A DNA stretch of 64,000 nt, from the NCBI RefSeq assembly GCF_021432065.1, contig NZ_CP090365.1:372001-436000 (forward strand), given 5' to 3'. Made by a program: the position numbers and the translations under genes. Origin of the DNA: Photobacterium sp. TLY01 (GTDB lineage Bacteria > Pseudomonadota > Gammaproteobacteria > Enterobacterales > Vibrionaceae). Under the pieces are notes generated by a model that saw nothing but the letters and a program-made list of their open reading frames with translations, did not search any database and was not told the DNA's origin. Shown here piece by piece: positions 25,976 to 35,119 of this stretch; position 1 is the first letter of the stretch, and each line of letters opens with the position of its first letter.

Positions 25976-28000
25976 TTACTCACATTTCGACACCATGACG
26001 GCGTCGGGTAAGCCGTTATCCTGGAAAGTCAGGCTCCATACATAGCGTCCTGCTTCAGGGAGCATGGCAGCCGTGTCTTTGCCATAGCTGCCTGCCGTGA
26101 GAGGCGTTTCCTGACCCGGCCGGAGTTCCAGCCCTTCGGCCGTATACTGAGGCGACCAGTCCTGACTGGCGTACTGCATCCGGAAGCTGCCGGCCTGTTC
26201 ACTGACCACGACCTGATACAGGTTCTGGCCTTTGTATTCGAACTGCCGGTTGGCTTTGTGCTTCCACCCTGAATCGGTGAAATCACCCACCACATACAGC
26301 GGTTTGCTGACCGGGCCTTGCTCATTCACTGTGGGATTATCACACTTTGCCATCAGGCCTGTGCCCGTCACGCTCAGGGCTTTGGCTGTCAGATCGACAG
26401 CAGGTTGTACCGGGGATGCAATGCGCAGAAAGCGTGCTTCAAAGCCATTGAGCGGAATATTGTAGTGTCCGCTGCTGAGGGGGAAGCGCTCACCGCTTTG
26501 CAAGTCAATCAAATCTCCGGCTGATCCCAGCGTGTCCGCATTTAAAGCCAGTTGTTGCGAAGCGTCTGTGGTGCTCACCAGATAAACCACGGCGTCCTGA
26601 TCTTTTTGCTTGCGATCCACATAGACTTTGTCATTGGCCACAATGTTCAGGCGTTCACCTTGGGATAACGCCGGGTGCGCCGCCCGCATGGTCATCAGCT
26701 CAGTGACATAGGCTTTGAGATCGCGCTGGCGCGCATTCAGTGTGGTACTGACACCGTCAATTTTGCCACTGGAGCGGGCCACATGATCATCACACAAGCC
26801 CTGAATGGCGCAGATATCGCCCGGCACTTTCTCGGCAAAATCGTCAACCTGATCGCCAATTTCATCGCCGTAATACAAGGTGATGGGGCCGGTGTACGCG
26901 GCGAGGAAGGATAAGGCGGCTTTATGGCGCTGCCAGTATTGATCGTCGGTGGGCTCTGCAATATTGCCCCGTTGCAGTAAATCACCAAAGCGGACGAGAT
27001 CATGGTTGCCCAGCATCAGATTGGGTCTGGCATGATCGGGATACAGACGATGTAAATCCATGCCTTCTGCCAGCCAGCTTCCGCCTTTGCCGCCGTTGCT
27101 GTTTTCATTCACGGCGAAGGTTTCCACTAACCGGTAGCGGACCGGGAAATCAAAGGCTGAACACAGTCCCGGTGCGCCTTGCGGGCCATAACCGGCCTGA
27201 TTGATGACGTTCTCGTTATTCCATATTTCAGCCACCATGTAACCCAGCGGATGCACAGTCTCGCCACGGTGATTGACGTAAGTGACCGACTGCGAGGCTT
27301 CATCCACGGTCTTGCGAATGTCCTGCCAGGCATCAAGAGGCACCTGATAAGCCTGATCGAGTCGCCAGCCATCGATTCTGAGTGTTTTGATCCAGTAAGC
27401 TGCCACTTCCTGATAAAAAGGCAGGCTTTCCGGGTAGCTGACCGGATTGCTGCTGCCCACGGGCAGCTTTCCGGTTGGGGATGGCACCACATTCTCTTTG
27501 TGGTGGCCAAACACACCGTCAAAGAACACAGACAAACCCCGGGCATGGGCCTGATCGACCAATGCTTTCGCGGTCTCTAAGGTGCCAAATTTCGGATCAA
27601 TCGAAAAATAATCGGTCGCATAATAGCCGGTTGCATCCAAACGGTCCGCCCAGTGATCCTGACCATTGATGGGTACCGAAGCAAACACAGGCGTCAGCCA
27701 GATCGCATTGACTCCTAACGACTGGATATAGTCCAGAGAGTCGATGATCCCCTGTAAATCGCCCTGATGATGACTGGTGCCATAGCCGGTGCCATGACCA
27801 CGATTCGGGTCACCATCGATGAAGCTCTCGACCATGACCTGGTAAATTCGTAGCTGTTGGCTTTGCTCGGCAACGTTTGTGTTACAGGCATAAGGCGCAA
27901 TGGTTGGGTTTTCGTCCGCAGATGGGGTTGAGCTTCCGCATCCTGCCAGGGCTGCTGCTATCAGTAATGAGAGTGTGGAATGAGCAATCCTTTTGTTCAC
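25976..28000 (-). CDS. GH13 alpha-amylase, predicted lipoprotein
   Basis: A 674-residue secreted glycoside hydrolase. The signal peptide ends at the lipobox LAGC (Cys20), so it is probably anchored in the outer membrane. The GH13 barrel (about residues 50-430) has NAIWLTPVF and DATGYYATDYFSIDP (region I area). The nucleophile Asp lies in IDGWRLDQA, the general acid Glu in MVAEIW and the third Asp in LGNHDLVRFG. A beta domain C follows, and the last 110 residues look like an added carbohydrate-binding module (KPLYVVGDFTDSGWKHK). It should cleave alpha-1,4 bonds in starch or glycogen outside the cell. It lies 93 bases after the pullulanase gene in the same direction, a starch-use pair. Confidence 0.88.
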   Translation of the reverse strand: MNKRIAHSTLSLLIAAALAGCGSSTPSADENPTIAPYACNTNVAEQSQQLRIYQVMVESFIDGDPNRGHGTGYGTSHHQGDLQGIIDSLDYIQSLGVNAIWLTPVFASVPINGQDHWADRLDATGYYATDYFSIDPKFGTLETAKALVDQAHARGLSVFFDGVFGHHKENVVPSPTGKLPVGSSNPVSYPESLPFYQEVAAYWIKTLRIDGWRLDQAYQVPLDAWQDIRKTVDEASQSVTYVNHRGETVHPLGYMVAEIWNNENVINQAGYGPQGAPGLCSAFDFPVRYRLVETFAVNENSNGGKGGSWLAEGMDLHRLYPDHARPNLMLGNHDLVRFGDLLQRGNIAEPTDDQYWQRHKAALSFLAAYTGPITLYYGDEIGDQVDDFAEKVPGDICAIQGLCDDHVARSSGKIDGVSTTLNARQRDLKAYVTELMTMRAAHPALSQGERLNIVANDKVYVDRKQKDQDAVVYLVSTTDASQQLALNADTLGSAGDLIDLQSGERFPLSSGHYNIPLNGFEARFLRIASPVQPAVDLTAKALSVTGTGLMAKCDNPTVNEQGPVSKPLYVVGDFTDSGWKHKANRQFEYKGQNLYQVVVSEQAGSFRMQYASQDWSPQYTAEGLELRPGQETPLTAGSYGKDTAAMLPEAGRYVWSLTFQDNGLPDAVMVSKCE

Positions 28001-28093
28001 GTTTCAATTCCTGTCGTTATTTTTTTGAATGTTTGATCTCTGTGTGTTTGTGGATACGTGCCCCTTCACATTCAGGGACACGTATCAAGGCAA

Positions 28094-30688
28094 TTAACGG
28101 GGTTGGGTAAACACAGTCACGGCAGTGCCTTCAACCACCACACTGCCGGATAACCCCGTCTGATGACGGGCGCCTGAGGCATCGGCAACCAGTGTCCAGT
28201 CACCTGCAGGTAAGCTGATGGTTTGATTGTTGCCGCTGTTGTACACCACAAACAGCTGATGGGTGTCTTGCGGGTAGGTGATCAAACCTGTAACCAGTTG
28301 CCCGCCAAATTCAGCCGGCCGGGAAACTGTGAGGTAATTGGCGATGTCCTGATTGGAGGTCATACGCAAACCGGCGTGATTGCGGCGCAGTGCGATCAGT
28401 GCTTTGAAGTAATCGTAGGTGGCCGCATTGTCAGCTCGGCGCTGCCATTTAATGCTGTTAAAGCTGTCGGGCGCATTGTAGGTATTGTGGGTCCCGCCGT
28501 GTGCGCCGAAATTCCAGGCATCCGGATCACTCATTTGCTCGTTGTCGGTTTTGGTTCGCAAGAACTCGTCCCCGGCATGGACAAACCCGATGCCCTGGCT
28601 GGTCAGCACCATGCCCATACCAAAATTCACGACCCGTTTGGCGTAATCGAGACTGGCCGGTGGCGTCAGGCTGAGAATCTGGTGTGAGCTGTTCTGGACA
28701 ACATTGCCCGACAGGCTCAAATACACCTTATCCCACAGCCCGAAATTATCATGGGCAGAAATATAGTTGATGCTTTGCTCCGGATCGGCGGCAAAGTTTC
28801 TGAACCAGGTGCTGTTGCGGCTGTCATTGGGATCGTAGGCTGAACCGCGCATGCCATCGTAAACAGACCAGCCCGCATCGGCGCTGTCCAGATTATTGAA
28901 CATATAGCCGGTCCGGGTATCATCATTTGACCCTTTCAGGGCTTCGCGATACGCGCCGTTAAAGACGCCGACATGTTCTTGCACCATGTGATGCGTTGTG
29001 CCGTAGCGGACACGTTGTGCTTCTTTCGGATCGCTGGCGTAACCATTCCAGGGTTCACCGTAAAGCAGCAGATTGCGATCCGGGAATTGCTGGTTCAGCG
29101 CGCGTCCCCATTTCTCCACTTCCTGATAAGAGAAAATGCCAATCAGGTCGAAACGAAAACCATCAACGCCATATTCATCCACCCAGTAGGCCAGTGAATC
29201 CTGAATCATGCGGCTGACCATAGGCTGGTCGGCATCAATGGAATTACCTGTGCCGGACAGATCCGTGGGGGTGTAATAACTGTTGCTGATGTTTTCAAAC
29301 ATCTCTTTGGCGTAGGTGTGGTTGTAGACCACATCCATGATGACCCGGATCCCGGCTTTGTGAAATTCATTCACCATGGTTTTAAACTCGCTGGCACGTG
29401 CCTCGTAGTCGGTCGGCACCTGTGAATAACGCTCTTCCGGGACGTTGTAATTGCGCGGATCATAGCCCCAGTTGTAACAAGGATCGCTGTCAGGGAGTCC
29501 GTCGCAGGTGGCAAAGTCATAGACGGGCAGCAGCTGAACGTGAGTGATGCCCAGATCGACCAGGTGATCAATGCCCGTTTTCAGCCCGTTGTAACGGGTG
29601 CCGCTTTCAACCATGCCCAGAAACTTACCGCGCTTGTCTGCGCTGACGCCAGAGCTGGCATCGATAGTGAAATCGCGGACATGCACTTCATAAATCACGG
29701 CATCTTCGCGGTTCACCAGTGCAGGACGCTCAGCCCAGCCGCCAGCAGGGCCCGTGCGTGACATGTCCATCACAATATTGATGGCTTCACTGTCTCCTGT
29801 GCCGGGTTTTGCCATTTTGCCGTAGGGATCGCGCACCGGAATGCCATTGATCTTAAAGGTGTATTCGGCAAGGTGCAGATCGCCGCTGACGTCAACCTGA
29901 TAGATATCGGTGTAGCCGTTGGCATCGCTCGCTTTACTCAGCGGATATTCGATCCCGTTTACGGTCACAGTGACATCGCTGTGATCCGGCGACCAGATCG
30001 AAAAAGTGGTTTTATCTGGCTGATAGTGTGCGCCGAGAGTAGGAGGTGTGGGGCAATCTGAGGTACAGGGATTTACGGGGGTGAGGGTATAGTGCAGTGT
30101 CTGGTCGTTCACCGTGACCAGGTATTCGCCGTTGGCCTGGGTATAGATATCATCGCCGGATGTGTCTAACACGCCGTCATTTTGATTGTCACCATAGTTT
30201 TGTGACCAGTCTCCGGTCAGATCAAACTTAAAACGCTGATTGGTTTGTCCGTCAAAATCAACCAACAGCGACCAGGTGTTGTTATCGACCAGGGTCATTG
30301 CCTCAGCGGCCCATTGATTTGCCGTGCCGCGAAAGTGCAGTGCCGGGAAGTTTTGCGCCAGAGACTGGCTGTCGCAACTGGCCACCGGCGTGGTGAGAAT
30401 CGTCTGGCTGTCGGTGTAAAAGTCGATCCGGTAGCTCTGATCGCCGGCAACCGTGTAATCGCCGGCCGGGTAGCTTTCCTGCCAGTCGCCGTAGCGGTCG
30501 ATTTTAAACCGCGGGCCGCCTGTGGCGTCTCCTTGCTGAAATGTCTGGCACGTCTGATAGTGAGTGGTCGCTATCTGTGTCATTGCTGCCGCATTCCACT
30601 GATTCGGGGTACCCCGGAAATACCAGTCGGCGAGTGCGGGGGTGCTTAACAGCGCCGCACCCGCAATAAGTGTAGGTAAGGTTCTCAT
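28094..30688 (-). CDS. Secreted pullulanase-type alpha-1,6-glucosidase
   Basis: An 864-residue enzyme with a Sec signal (cleavage near ALA-DW, residue 20) and no lipobox. Two similar amino-terminal modules (WYFRGTPNQWNAAAMTQI and LHFRGTANQWAAEAMTLV) are probably starch-binding. A CBM48/E-set domain follows (about 215-310), then the GH13 barrel. The YNWGYDP motif is diagnostic of type I pullulanases. The catalytic residues lie in VDGFRFDLIG (Asp), LLYGEPWNG (Glu) and YISAHDNFGLWDK (Asp). It should cut alpha-1,6 branch points so that the adjacent amylase can act on the linear chains. Its promoter must be in 30689-31056. Confidence 0.88.
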   Translation of the reverse strand: MRTLPTLIAGAALLSTPALADWYFRGTPNQWNAAAMTQIATTHYQTCQTFQQGDATGGPRFKIDRYGDWQESYPAGDYTVAGDQSYRIDFYTDSQTILTTPVASCDSQSLAQNFPALHFRGTANQWAAEAMTLVDNNTWSLLVDFDGQTNQRFKFDLTGDWSQNYGDNQNDGVLDTSGDDIYTQANGEYLVTVNDQTLHYTLTPVNPCTSDCPTPPTLGAHYQPDKTTFSIWSPDHSDVTVTVNGIEYPLSKASDANGYTDIYQVDVSGDLHLAEYTFKINGIPVRDPYGKMAKPGTGDSEAINIVMDMSRTGPAGGWAERPALVNREDAVIYEVHVRDFTIDASSGVSADKRGKFLGMVESGTRYNGLKTGIDHLVDLGITHVQLLPVYDFATCDGLPDSDPCYNWGYDPRNYNVPEERYSQVPTDYEARASEFKTMVNEFHKAGIRVIMDVVYNHTYAKEMFENISNSYYTPTDLSGTGNSIDADQPMVSRMIQDSLAYWVDEYGVDGFRFDLIGIFSYQEVEKWGRALNQQFPDRNLLLYGEPWNGYASDPKEAQRVRYGTTHHMVQEHVGVFNGAYREALKGSNDDTRTGYMFNNLDSADAGWSVYDGMRGSAYDPNDSRNSTWFRNFAADPEQSINYISAHDNFGLWDKVYLSLSGNVVQNSSHQILSLTPPASLDYAKRVVNFGMGMVLTSQGIGFVHAGDEFLRTKTDNEQMSDPDAWNFGAHGGTHNTYNAPDSFNSIKWQRRADNAATYDYFKALIALRRNHAGLRMTSNQDIANYLTVSRPAEFGGQLVTGLITYPQDTHQLFVVYNSGNNQTISLPAGDWTLVADASGARHQTGLSGSVVVEGTAVTVFTQPR

Positions 30689-31056
30689 TTCAATTTCCTT
30701 TTGCCGTCCTTTGTAAGAGAGAAAACTCCCGAACGGATCGCGTTATTGTTGATGGCGATTTGTTCGCTGACGGTGAGATTTCATCCAGCCAGGTGAGTTG
30801 TAAATAGCACAAAAAATAACGCTGAAAATGCCGTTTCCGGTGAAATTGAAGTGAAATGTGAACCGATTAACTCATTGTATGGCAAGAAAAAATTGAACTG
30901 TGATCCTGTTATCTCAGCCCCGGCCTACGCCCCCTTTTCTACGCCCTGAATGGGGAGAGACGATTGCTGGAGATTTGTTTCGGGGGCTGTTGTCTTTACA
31001 TTGCGCTTATCCCACGCCCCGATAGGGACGTGGGTCATGCCAGAGAATATCTGCGG
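30689..31056. promoter_or_regulatory. Pullulanase promoter region and bcsG 3' region
   Basis: A 368-base non-coding stretch. The part next to 30689 must hold the promoter for the pullulanase-amylase transcript; I see no clear MalT or CRP box. The other part contains a hairpin, CCCACGCCCC-GATA-GGGACGTGGG (31011-31034), 23 bases after the bcsG stop, which may end the bcsEFG transcript although it has no T-run. Confidence 0.45.
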
Positions 31057-32700
31057 TTATTTTGCCGGGTATTCAGACCAGTTGCTGCCATCCAGGGTGA
31101 CATAGTTTTTGCCCTGGACTCTGATGACCGTCGAGCCTTCGTTCTGAGCCACGACAGGCGTCGCAGGCAGATTCCCGATCAAAGCGGCCGGGTCAAAGTT
31201 GCCACTCAGGTATGGGTTTTGCTCCAAAACATTGGCAATGAGCTGAGATAACGCCAGATAGCTGGACGGTGCTGTTACGCGGGCTGTCTCGCCGGTACGG
31301 ACGATGTCTTTGCCAAAGACTCTTAAGCCCACCGGGGTATGCACAATCGACGGTGACGGGATTTCCCGCATGCCGGTGATCTGCATCCGATCGCCTTTCA
31401 TGCCGGCACCGTGTTCCGGCACCAGCACCACCACAATATTCCGACCCGATTGTTCCAGCGACTGGAAGAAAGCGTACAGATCGTCGAGCAGATTTTTCAG
31501 CCGCAATTTGTAGCTCACCAAGCCGGTGGATTGGTTGCCGTGAATGATTCGGTTACCGTCATGCAAAGAAATGGTGTTATAGAGCGCCACAACTTTGTCG
31601 CTGCCTTCCTGCTGGCGCTGCTGCCACCAGTGATTCAAGACGTCTTTGTCGCGGTAAATCGGCGCCCCGTCAAACGACTTCTGGTACGGGGAGAAATCCG
31701 TTTGCGGCATCAGATCTGCTGTCACGTTTCCTTCGGTTTGAATCAACTCAAGGAAATTGTCGAAGACCCCGTCGTGGTTCATCACCAGATTTTCTTCAAA
31801 ACCCAATTGTTTCAGGTTGTCGAACAGGTAGCACTGCTGTGACGGCGCGCCCGCAAAAAGCTGGCTGTGGTTTTCCTGGCCGCAACTGGCTCGCAGCAGA
31901 CGGATCACCGCGGGCCCGCTGTAGGAGGTTGCGGCATTAAACTGATCAAAAAGGACATCGAACTCTTTTAATAAGGGATGATCTTCCAGTCCGGCGATAC
32001 GGATATCGTCCCAGGCCACCGAGCAGATGCTCAACAACAAAATATCGAACGGGGCCGCCTGAACGGCGCTGTCTTCAAAAAGAACCTGTCGCTTCGCTTC
32101 ACGGGAAAAGAACTCAGAAACGTATTGGTTGAGTGAGGCATCATCGGTGCCCGCCGGCATGTTGGCAGCCGTTGTGTTGGTATTGCCGGCAGGTCGGGTG
32201 ATCGGGGGATTGTTCTCAGATGTTCCCTGATCTGCAATCACAGGCGCTATCTGGCTTGAGGGCAGGCTGATGAACAGCATGGCCGCCATCACCAGTACGG
32301 AAACACGTAAAAAGCGATTGAGCAGGTGATAACCGATACAGACAGCAAACAGGCCCAAGAGTGCCTGGACAGAGATAAAACGCCCTGCCAGTTCAAACAG
32401 ATAACCCCATTCGAAATGCATCAACTGGTTCATTTGCGCCCACAGACGATCCAGCGGCGGCAGAAAAGAGTCATAATGCAGCAGCCAGGCTGCCGTAGGC
32501 ACAGCAATGATGAGCCTGACAGCGGCCAGCAGACGAGAACGCAGTGGCAGTAATAGAAACAGCGCCAGTGCGACGTTTTCCAGCGGGTGAAAATCAATTG
32601 TGCCCTGCAGATACAGGGCGAATTTTGCAATGAAATACACATTCCACCACCCCAGTCCTTGAACCGGTTGTGGTGAATGAGAAGCGAGTGGAATGGTCAT
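31057..32700 (-). CDS. bcsG: Cellulose phosphoethanolamine transferase BcsG
   Basis: A 547-residue inner-membrane enzyme with about five amino-terminal transmembrane helices and a periplasmic alkaline-phosphatase-like domain. It transfers phosphoethanolamine from lipid to nascent cellulose. RLLRASCGQENHSQ near residue 270 contains the conserved Ser nucleophile and neighbouring Cys known from E. coli BcsG. The metal-site region VVVLVPEHGAGMKGDRM is present. Its presence defines the cluster as type II. It is last in bcsE-F-G, starting 23 bases after bcsF. Confidence 0.92.
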   Translation of the reverse strand: MTIPLASHSPQPVQGLGWWNVYFIAKFALYLQGTIDFHPLENVALALFLLLPLRSRLLAAVRLIIAVPTAAWLLHYDSFLPPLDRLWAQMNQLMHFEWGYLFELAGRFISVQALLGLFAVCIGYHLLNRFLRVSVLVMAAMLFISLPSSQIAPVIADQGTSENNPPITRPAGNTNTTAANMPAGTDDASLNQYVSEFFSREAKRQVLFEDSAVQAAPFDILLLSICSVAWDDIRIAGLEDHPLLKEFDVLFDQFNAATSYSGPAVIRLLRASCGQENHSQLFAGAPSQQCYLFDNLKQLGFEENLVMNHDGVFDNFLELIQTEGNVTADLMPQTDFSPYQKSFDGAPIYRDKDVLNHWWQQRQQEGSDKVVALYNTISLHDGNRIIHGNQSTGLVSYKLRLKNLLDDLYAFFQSLEQSGRNIVVVLVPEHGAGMKGDRMQITGMREIPSPSIVHTPVGLRVFGKDIVRTGETARVTAPSSYLALSQLIANVLEQNPYLSGNFDPAALIGNLPATPVVAQNEGSTVIRVQGKNYVTLDGSNWSEYPAK

Positions 32701-32723
32701 AGTCTCTGCTTAATACTCGAGAT

Positions 32724-32870
32724 TCAATCTTGGTCGAAGTAGCGGGGGCGTGCGAAATATCTGCGATAAAAACGCTTCCCCAGAGTGTTCAGGCGATTCA
32801 GGTAATAGCCCAGTACCATGCCTGTGAACAGGCTCAGCCCTGCCGTGAGCAGAAAATCATCGATGTTCAT
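32724..32870 (-). CDS. bcsF: Small membrane protein BcsF
   Basis: A 48-residue protein, easily missed because it is so short. It starts MNIDDFLLTAGLSLFTGMVLG with one transmembrane helix (about 6-26) and ends in a basic tail (LGKRFYRRYFARPRYF). E. coli BcsF is a similar single-span protein of about 63 residues that brings BcsE to the membrane and works with BcsG. The ATG overlaps the bcsE stop (ATGA), and bcsG follows after 23 bases. Position, size and topology together give the name; sequence similarity alone would be weak. Confidence 0.85.
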   Translation of the reverse strand: MNIDDFLLTAGLSLFTGMVLGYYLNRLNTLGKRFYRRYFARPRYFDQD

Positions 32871-34447
32871 GATTCACCTTTGATTCGGATGGGTTTCGGG
32901 GTGGCAAAAAGCGCCGCCGCCTCAGGCTGGCGATTGCCTGTTGCTGCAAAAATGGCCGGCTCTGTGGTGATTTTTTTGATTTCAGCAGATACCGGCAAGG
33001 CTTCTTTGCCAATCACTTCCAGCTCTTGTTCAAGTTCATAGGGTGTCGTGATGATGTGAACAGCCCGGAAGAGATCCCGGACCGGAACATCAAAAATATG
33101 ATTGAGCGCGGTCTGAATATCCGTCTGGCGAATGGCGCTGAACAGCACATACAGCGCGTGGTTGCAGGCGGTAATTACATCGCCGTCACGGCGGATATGG
33201 CACAGCCGCAGACATTCCTCCGGCTGCATGCCCGACAGCAATTTGAGCTGAATCAGCACTACACCCAGACGCGGAGAGGTAAACTGCTGCATCACGGTAT
33301 GGCAATACTGGATAAATGTCTGATTATCCAGATAGCCCCTGGCGTGATAGTTCGGGTCATGGAACAAGAGTTCTTCCGTATTATCCGGCAGCGGGCGCGT
33401 CATGTACTGCCCCTGCATGGCTTCAACCTGGCTCATCATCCTGAGAAAGGGCAGGTGATAAGGCACGATTAGGTTCACACCGGCCAGTAACAGAAAGGTC
33501 TCATCTGTATATCGCAGGCATTGTCTGACTTCTCTGATGATGATCTTGAGCTGCGGGCCGGCTTGTTGCCGTAAGTGTAGGCAGTCGGCAGCCAGCTGAC
33601 GGACCGCTTCCGGCGACTGACAGGACAGGATGACGGTGGCGGCATGCGGAATCTGTGGATCACGGATGATCGCGGCATTATTCGCTGCCAGCTGAACATG
33701 CGCAGGATGCGGTATATCTTCATCCAGCACATCCTGGCTCATGATGATCAGCGTTGAGTCATGCGGGTTGCTGAATGCAGGCATACCGGGCGCGGACACC
33801 TGCACCTCGGCCAGCGCATCCTGGGCTGTTTTCTGTAACACAAACCTTCTGTCGGACTGAATACCGTCCGGGTCCGCCCAGAAATGTACCTGGTAGCTGT
33901 ATTTGTTGTCACTGATCATCGTCATGGACGCCAGTCCCGTCAGATGGCGATTCAGCGACAGCAAGGCCGGTGTGAATGAGCTTGCCGTCACCGAACCGTA
34001 TATGAGTAATTGGATAGACAGCTCATGCTGAGTCGCGTATGCGTTCAGCTTGTTTAAAACTATAGTGAGATTATCTTTATTAATATGAGTGAAAAATATA
34101 TCCGGTACAAAAAGAATAGCGAGTGATTTTTTGACACCTTTTAATTTAAGGATGTCATCCAGAAGCAAATGAAAATGGATACCATTTTTTGTTTTGTTCC
34201 TGTTCAGAAATAATCGCCGCTTACATTTTTCTTTTAATGTCGATGCGAGTTGTTCACCTTGCTCTGTGTTCAGGCCAGAGTAAAAGTTATCTTTATTAAT
34301 AAAGCCGATGAACTGATTGTTTTTATTCTGTTTAATAATTGATTTCAGATAATCGATTGCCAGAGTTTTCTGGTCAAAAAGGTTCACATAAAGCGACGGA
34401 AAATTGTTTATTTCGATAAAGTGTGTAAAGTCTGGATTTGTAGACAT
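32867..34447 (-). CDS. bcsE: c-di-GMP-binding cellulose regulator BcsE
   Basis: A 526-residue cytoplasmic protein that binds cyclic di-GMP and boosts cellulose secretion through BcsF and BcsQ. The GIL domain carries the RxGD ligand motif in HIRRDGDVITACN near residues 418-422. The middle part has the degenerate ATPase/receiver-like blocks of the family (HDSTLIIMSQDVL, AATVILSCQS). The carboxy-terminal 60 residues are low complexity and Ala/Pro-rich. The amino-terminal 150 residues are AT-richer and more Lys/Asn-rich than the rest, which is usual for fast-evolving BcsE amino termini. It is first in the minus-strand bcsEFG operon, divergent from bcsRQABZC. Confidence 0.9.
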   Translation of the reverse strand: MSTNPDFTHFIEINNFPSLYVNLFDQKTLAIDYLKSIIKQNKNNQFIGFINKDNFYSGLNTEQGEQLASTLKEKCKRRLFLNRNKTKNGIHFHLLLDDILKLKGVKKSLAILFVPDIFFTHINKDNLTIVLNKLNAYATQHELSIQLLIYGSVTASSFTPALLSLNRHLTGLASMTMISDNKYSYQVHFWADPDGIQSDRRFVLQKTAQDALAEVQVSAPGMPAFSNPHDSTLIIMSQDVLDEDIPHPAHVQLAANNAAIIRDPQIPHAATVILSCQSPEAVRQLAADCLHLRQQAGPQLKIIIREVRQCLRYTDETFLLLAGVNLIVPYHLPFLRMMSQVEAMQGQYMTRPLPDNTEELLFHDPNYHARGYLDNQTFIQYCHTVMQQFTSPRLGVVLIQLKLLSGMQPEECLRLCHIRRDGDVITACNHALYVLFSAIRQTDIQTALNHIFDVPVRDLFRAVHIITTPYELEQELEVIGKEALPVSAEIKKITTEPAIFAATGNRQPEAAALFATPKPIRIKGES

Positions 34448-34930
34448 ATAAAATACCAGTTGCTCGCGATCGGCACTTTTCCCCGCTGTTTAAAGCATGC
34501 AGAGGCACTATCATTGTCAGAACGCGACAGAAAAAGATGTTACTAATATAATCAGATCATATAGAATTCGCTCAAAAAGTCGAATCATTCATCGGTCTCA
34601 TCAGTCTATTGTCTGAAACTCAGAAGGAACTGTCGAGCTGCTTTGGGGTCAATGAATGAATCACGATATTTGATTATGAACTGAAAGGCATACATAATGA
34701 ACTGAAATATGATCATGAAATCCCGGTCTTATCCGTCAGTATTTGTGTCGTCAGTTTTCGCTGATCAAATTAAAAATATGATTTTTTTGTGGATGAATGT
34801 TAATCACGAACAGTCATAAATATAATACAAATAAGTACTTGTTTGTTTTATTGAATATCATGTACTTAAATTAAAATTTGTATGAATGGCATTGATAAAT
34901 TCTGTTAAGTAGTGGTGAATTATTGTGGTC
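34448..34930. promoter_or_regulatory. Divergent promoter region between bcsEFG and bcsRQABZC
   Basis: A 483-base AT-rich gap with no credible gene that must carry promoters for both cellulose operons. Near 34828-34870 there are two AAGTACTT/ATGTACTT-like sequences about 32 bases apart that could be operator halves. No regulator can be assigned by eye; biofilm regulators of the VpsT/VpsR type are the obvious candidates to test. Confidence 0.45.
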
Positions 34931-35119
34931 ATGCCAGCAAAAGATGTTGATGCAATTTATGCATCGTACAACATGACAAATCATGATTATGTTGAATTAA
35001 ATGAAACTGAAAGTTATCGGAAAGTGAAAAACAAGTGGTTGATATTAAAAAGCAAAAAATCACTTCACGGGACCAACCAAGCGAATACAGAAAGCAGTCG
35101 TCAGGCTGATATTGCATGA
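34931..35119 (+). CDS. bcsR: Small cellulose biosynthesis protein BcsR
   Basis: A 62-residue hydrophilic protein directly upstream of bcsQ. The central part, DAIYASYNMTNHDYVELNETESYRKVKNKWLIL, fits the short BcsR (YhjR) family, with an acidic helix followed by a Lys/Trp-containing stretch. In E. coli BcsR forms a complex with BcsQ that regulates the synthase and recruits BcsE. The stop overlaps the bcsQ ATG (ATGA), as in other type II clusters. An in-frame GTG at 34925 is an alternative start. Similarity is modest; the position is the stronger evidence. Confidence 0.75.
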   Translation: MPAKDVDAIYASYNMTNHDYVELNETESYRKVKNKWLILKSKKSLHGTNQANTESSRQADIA

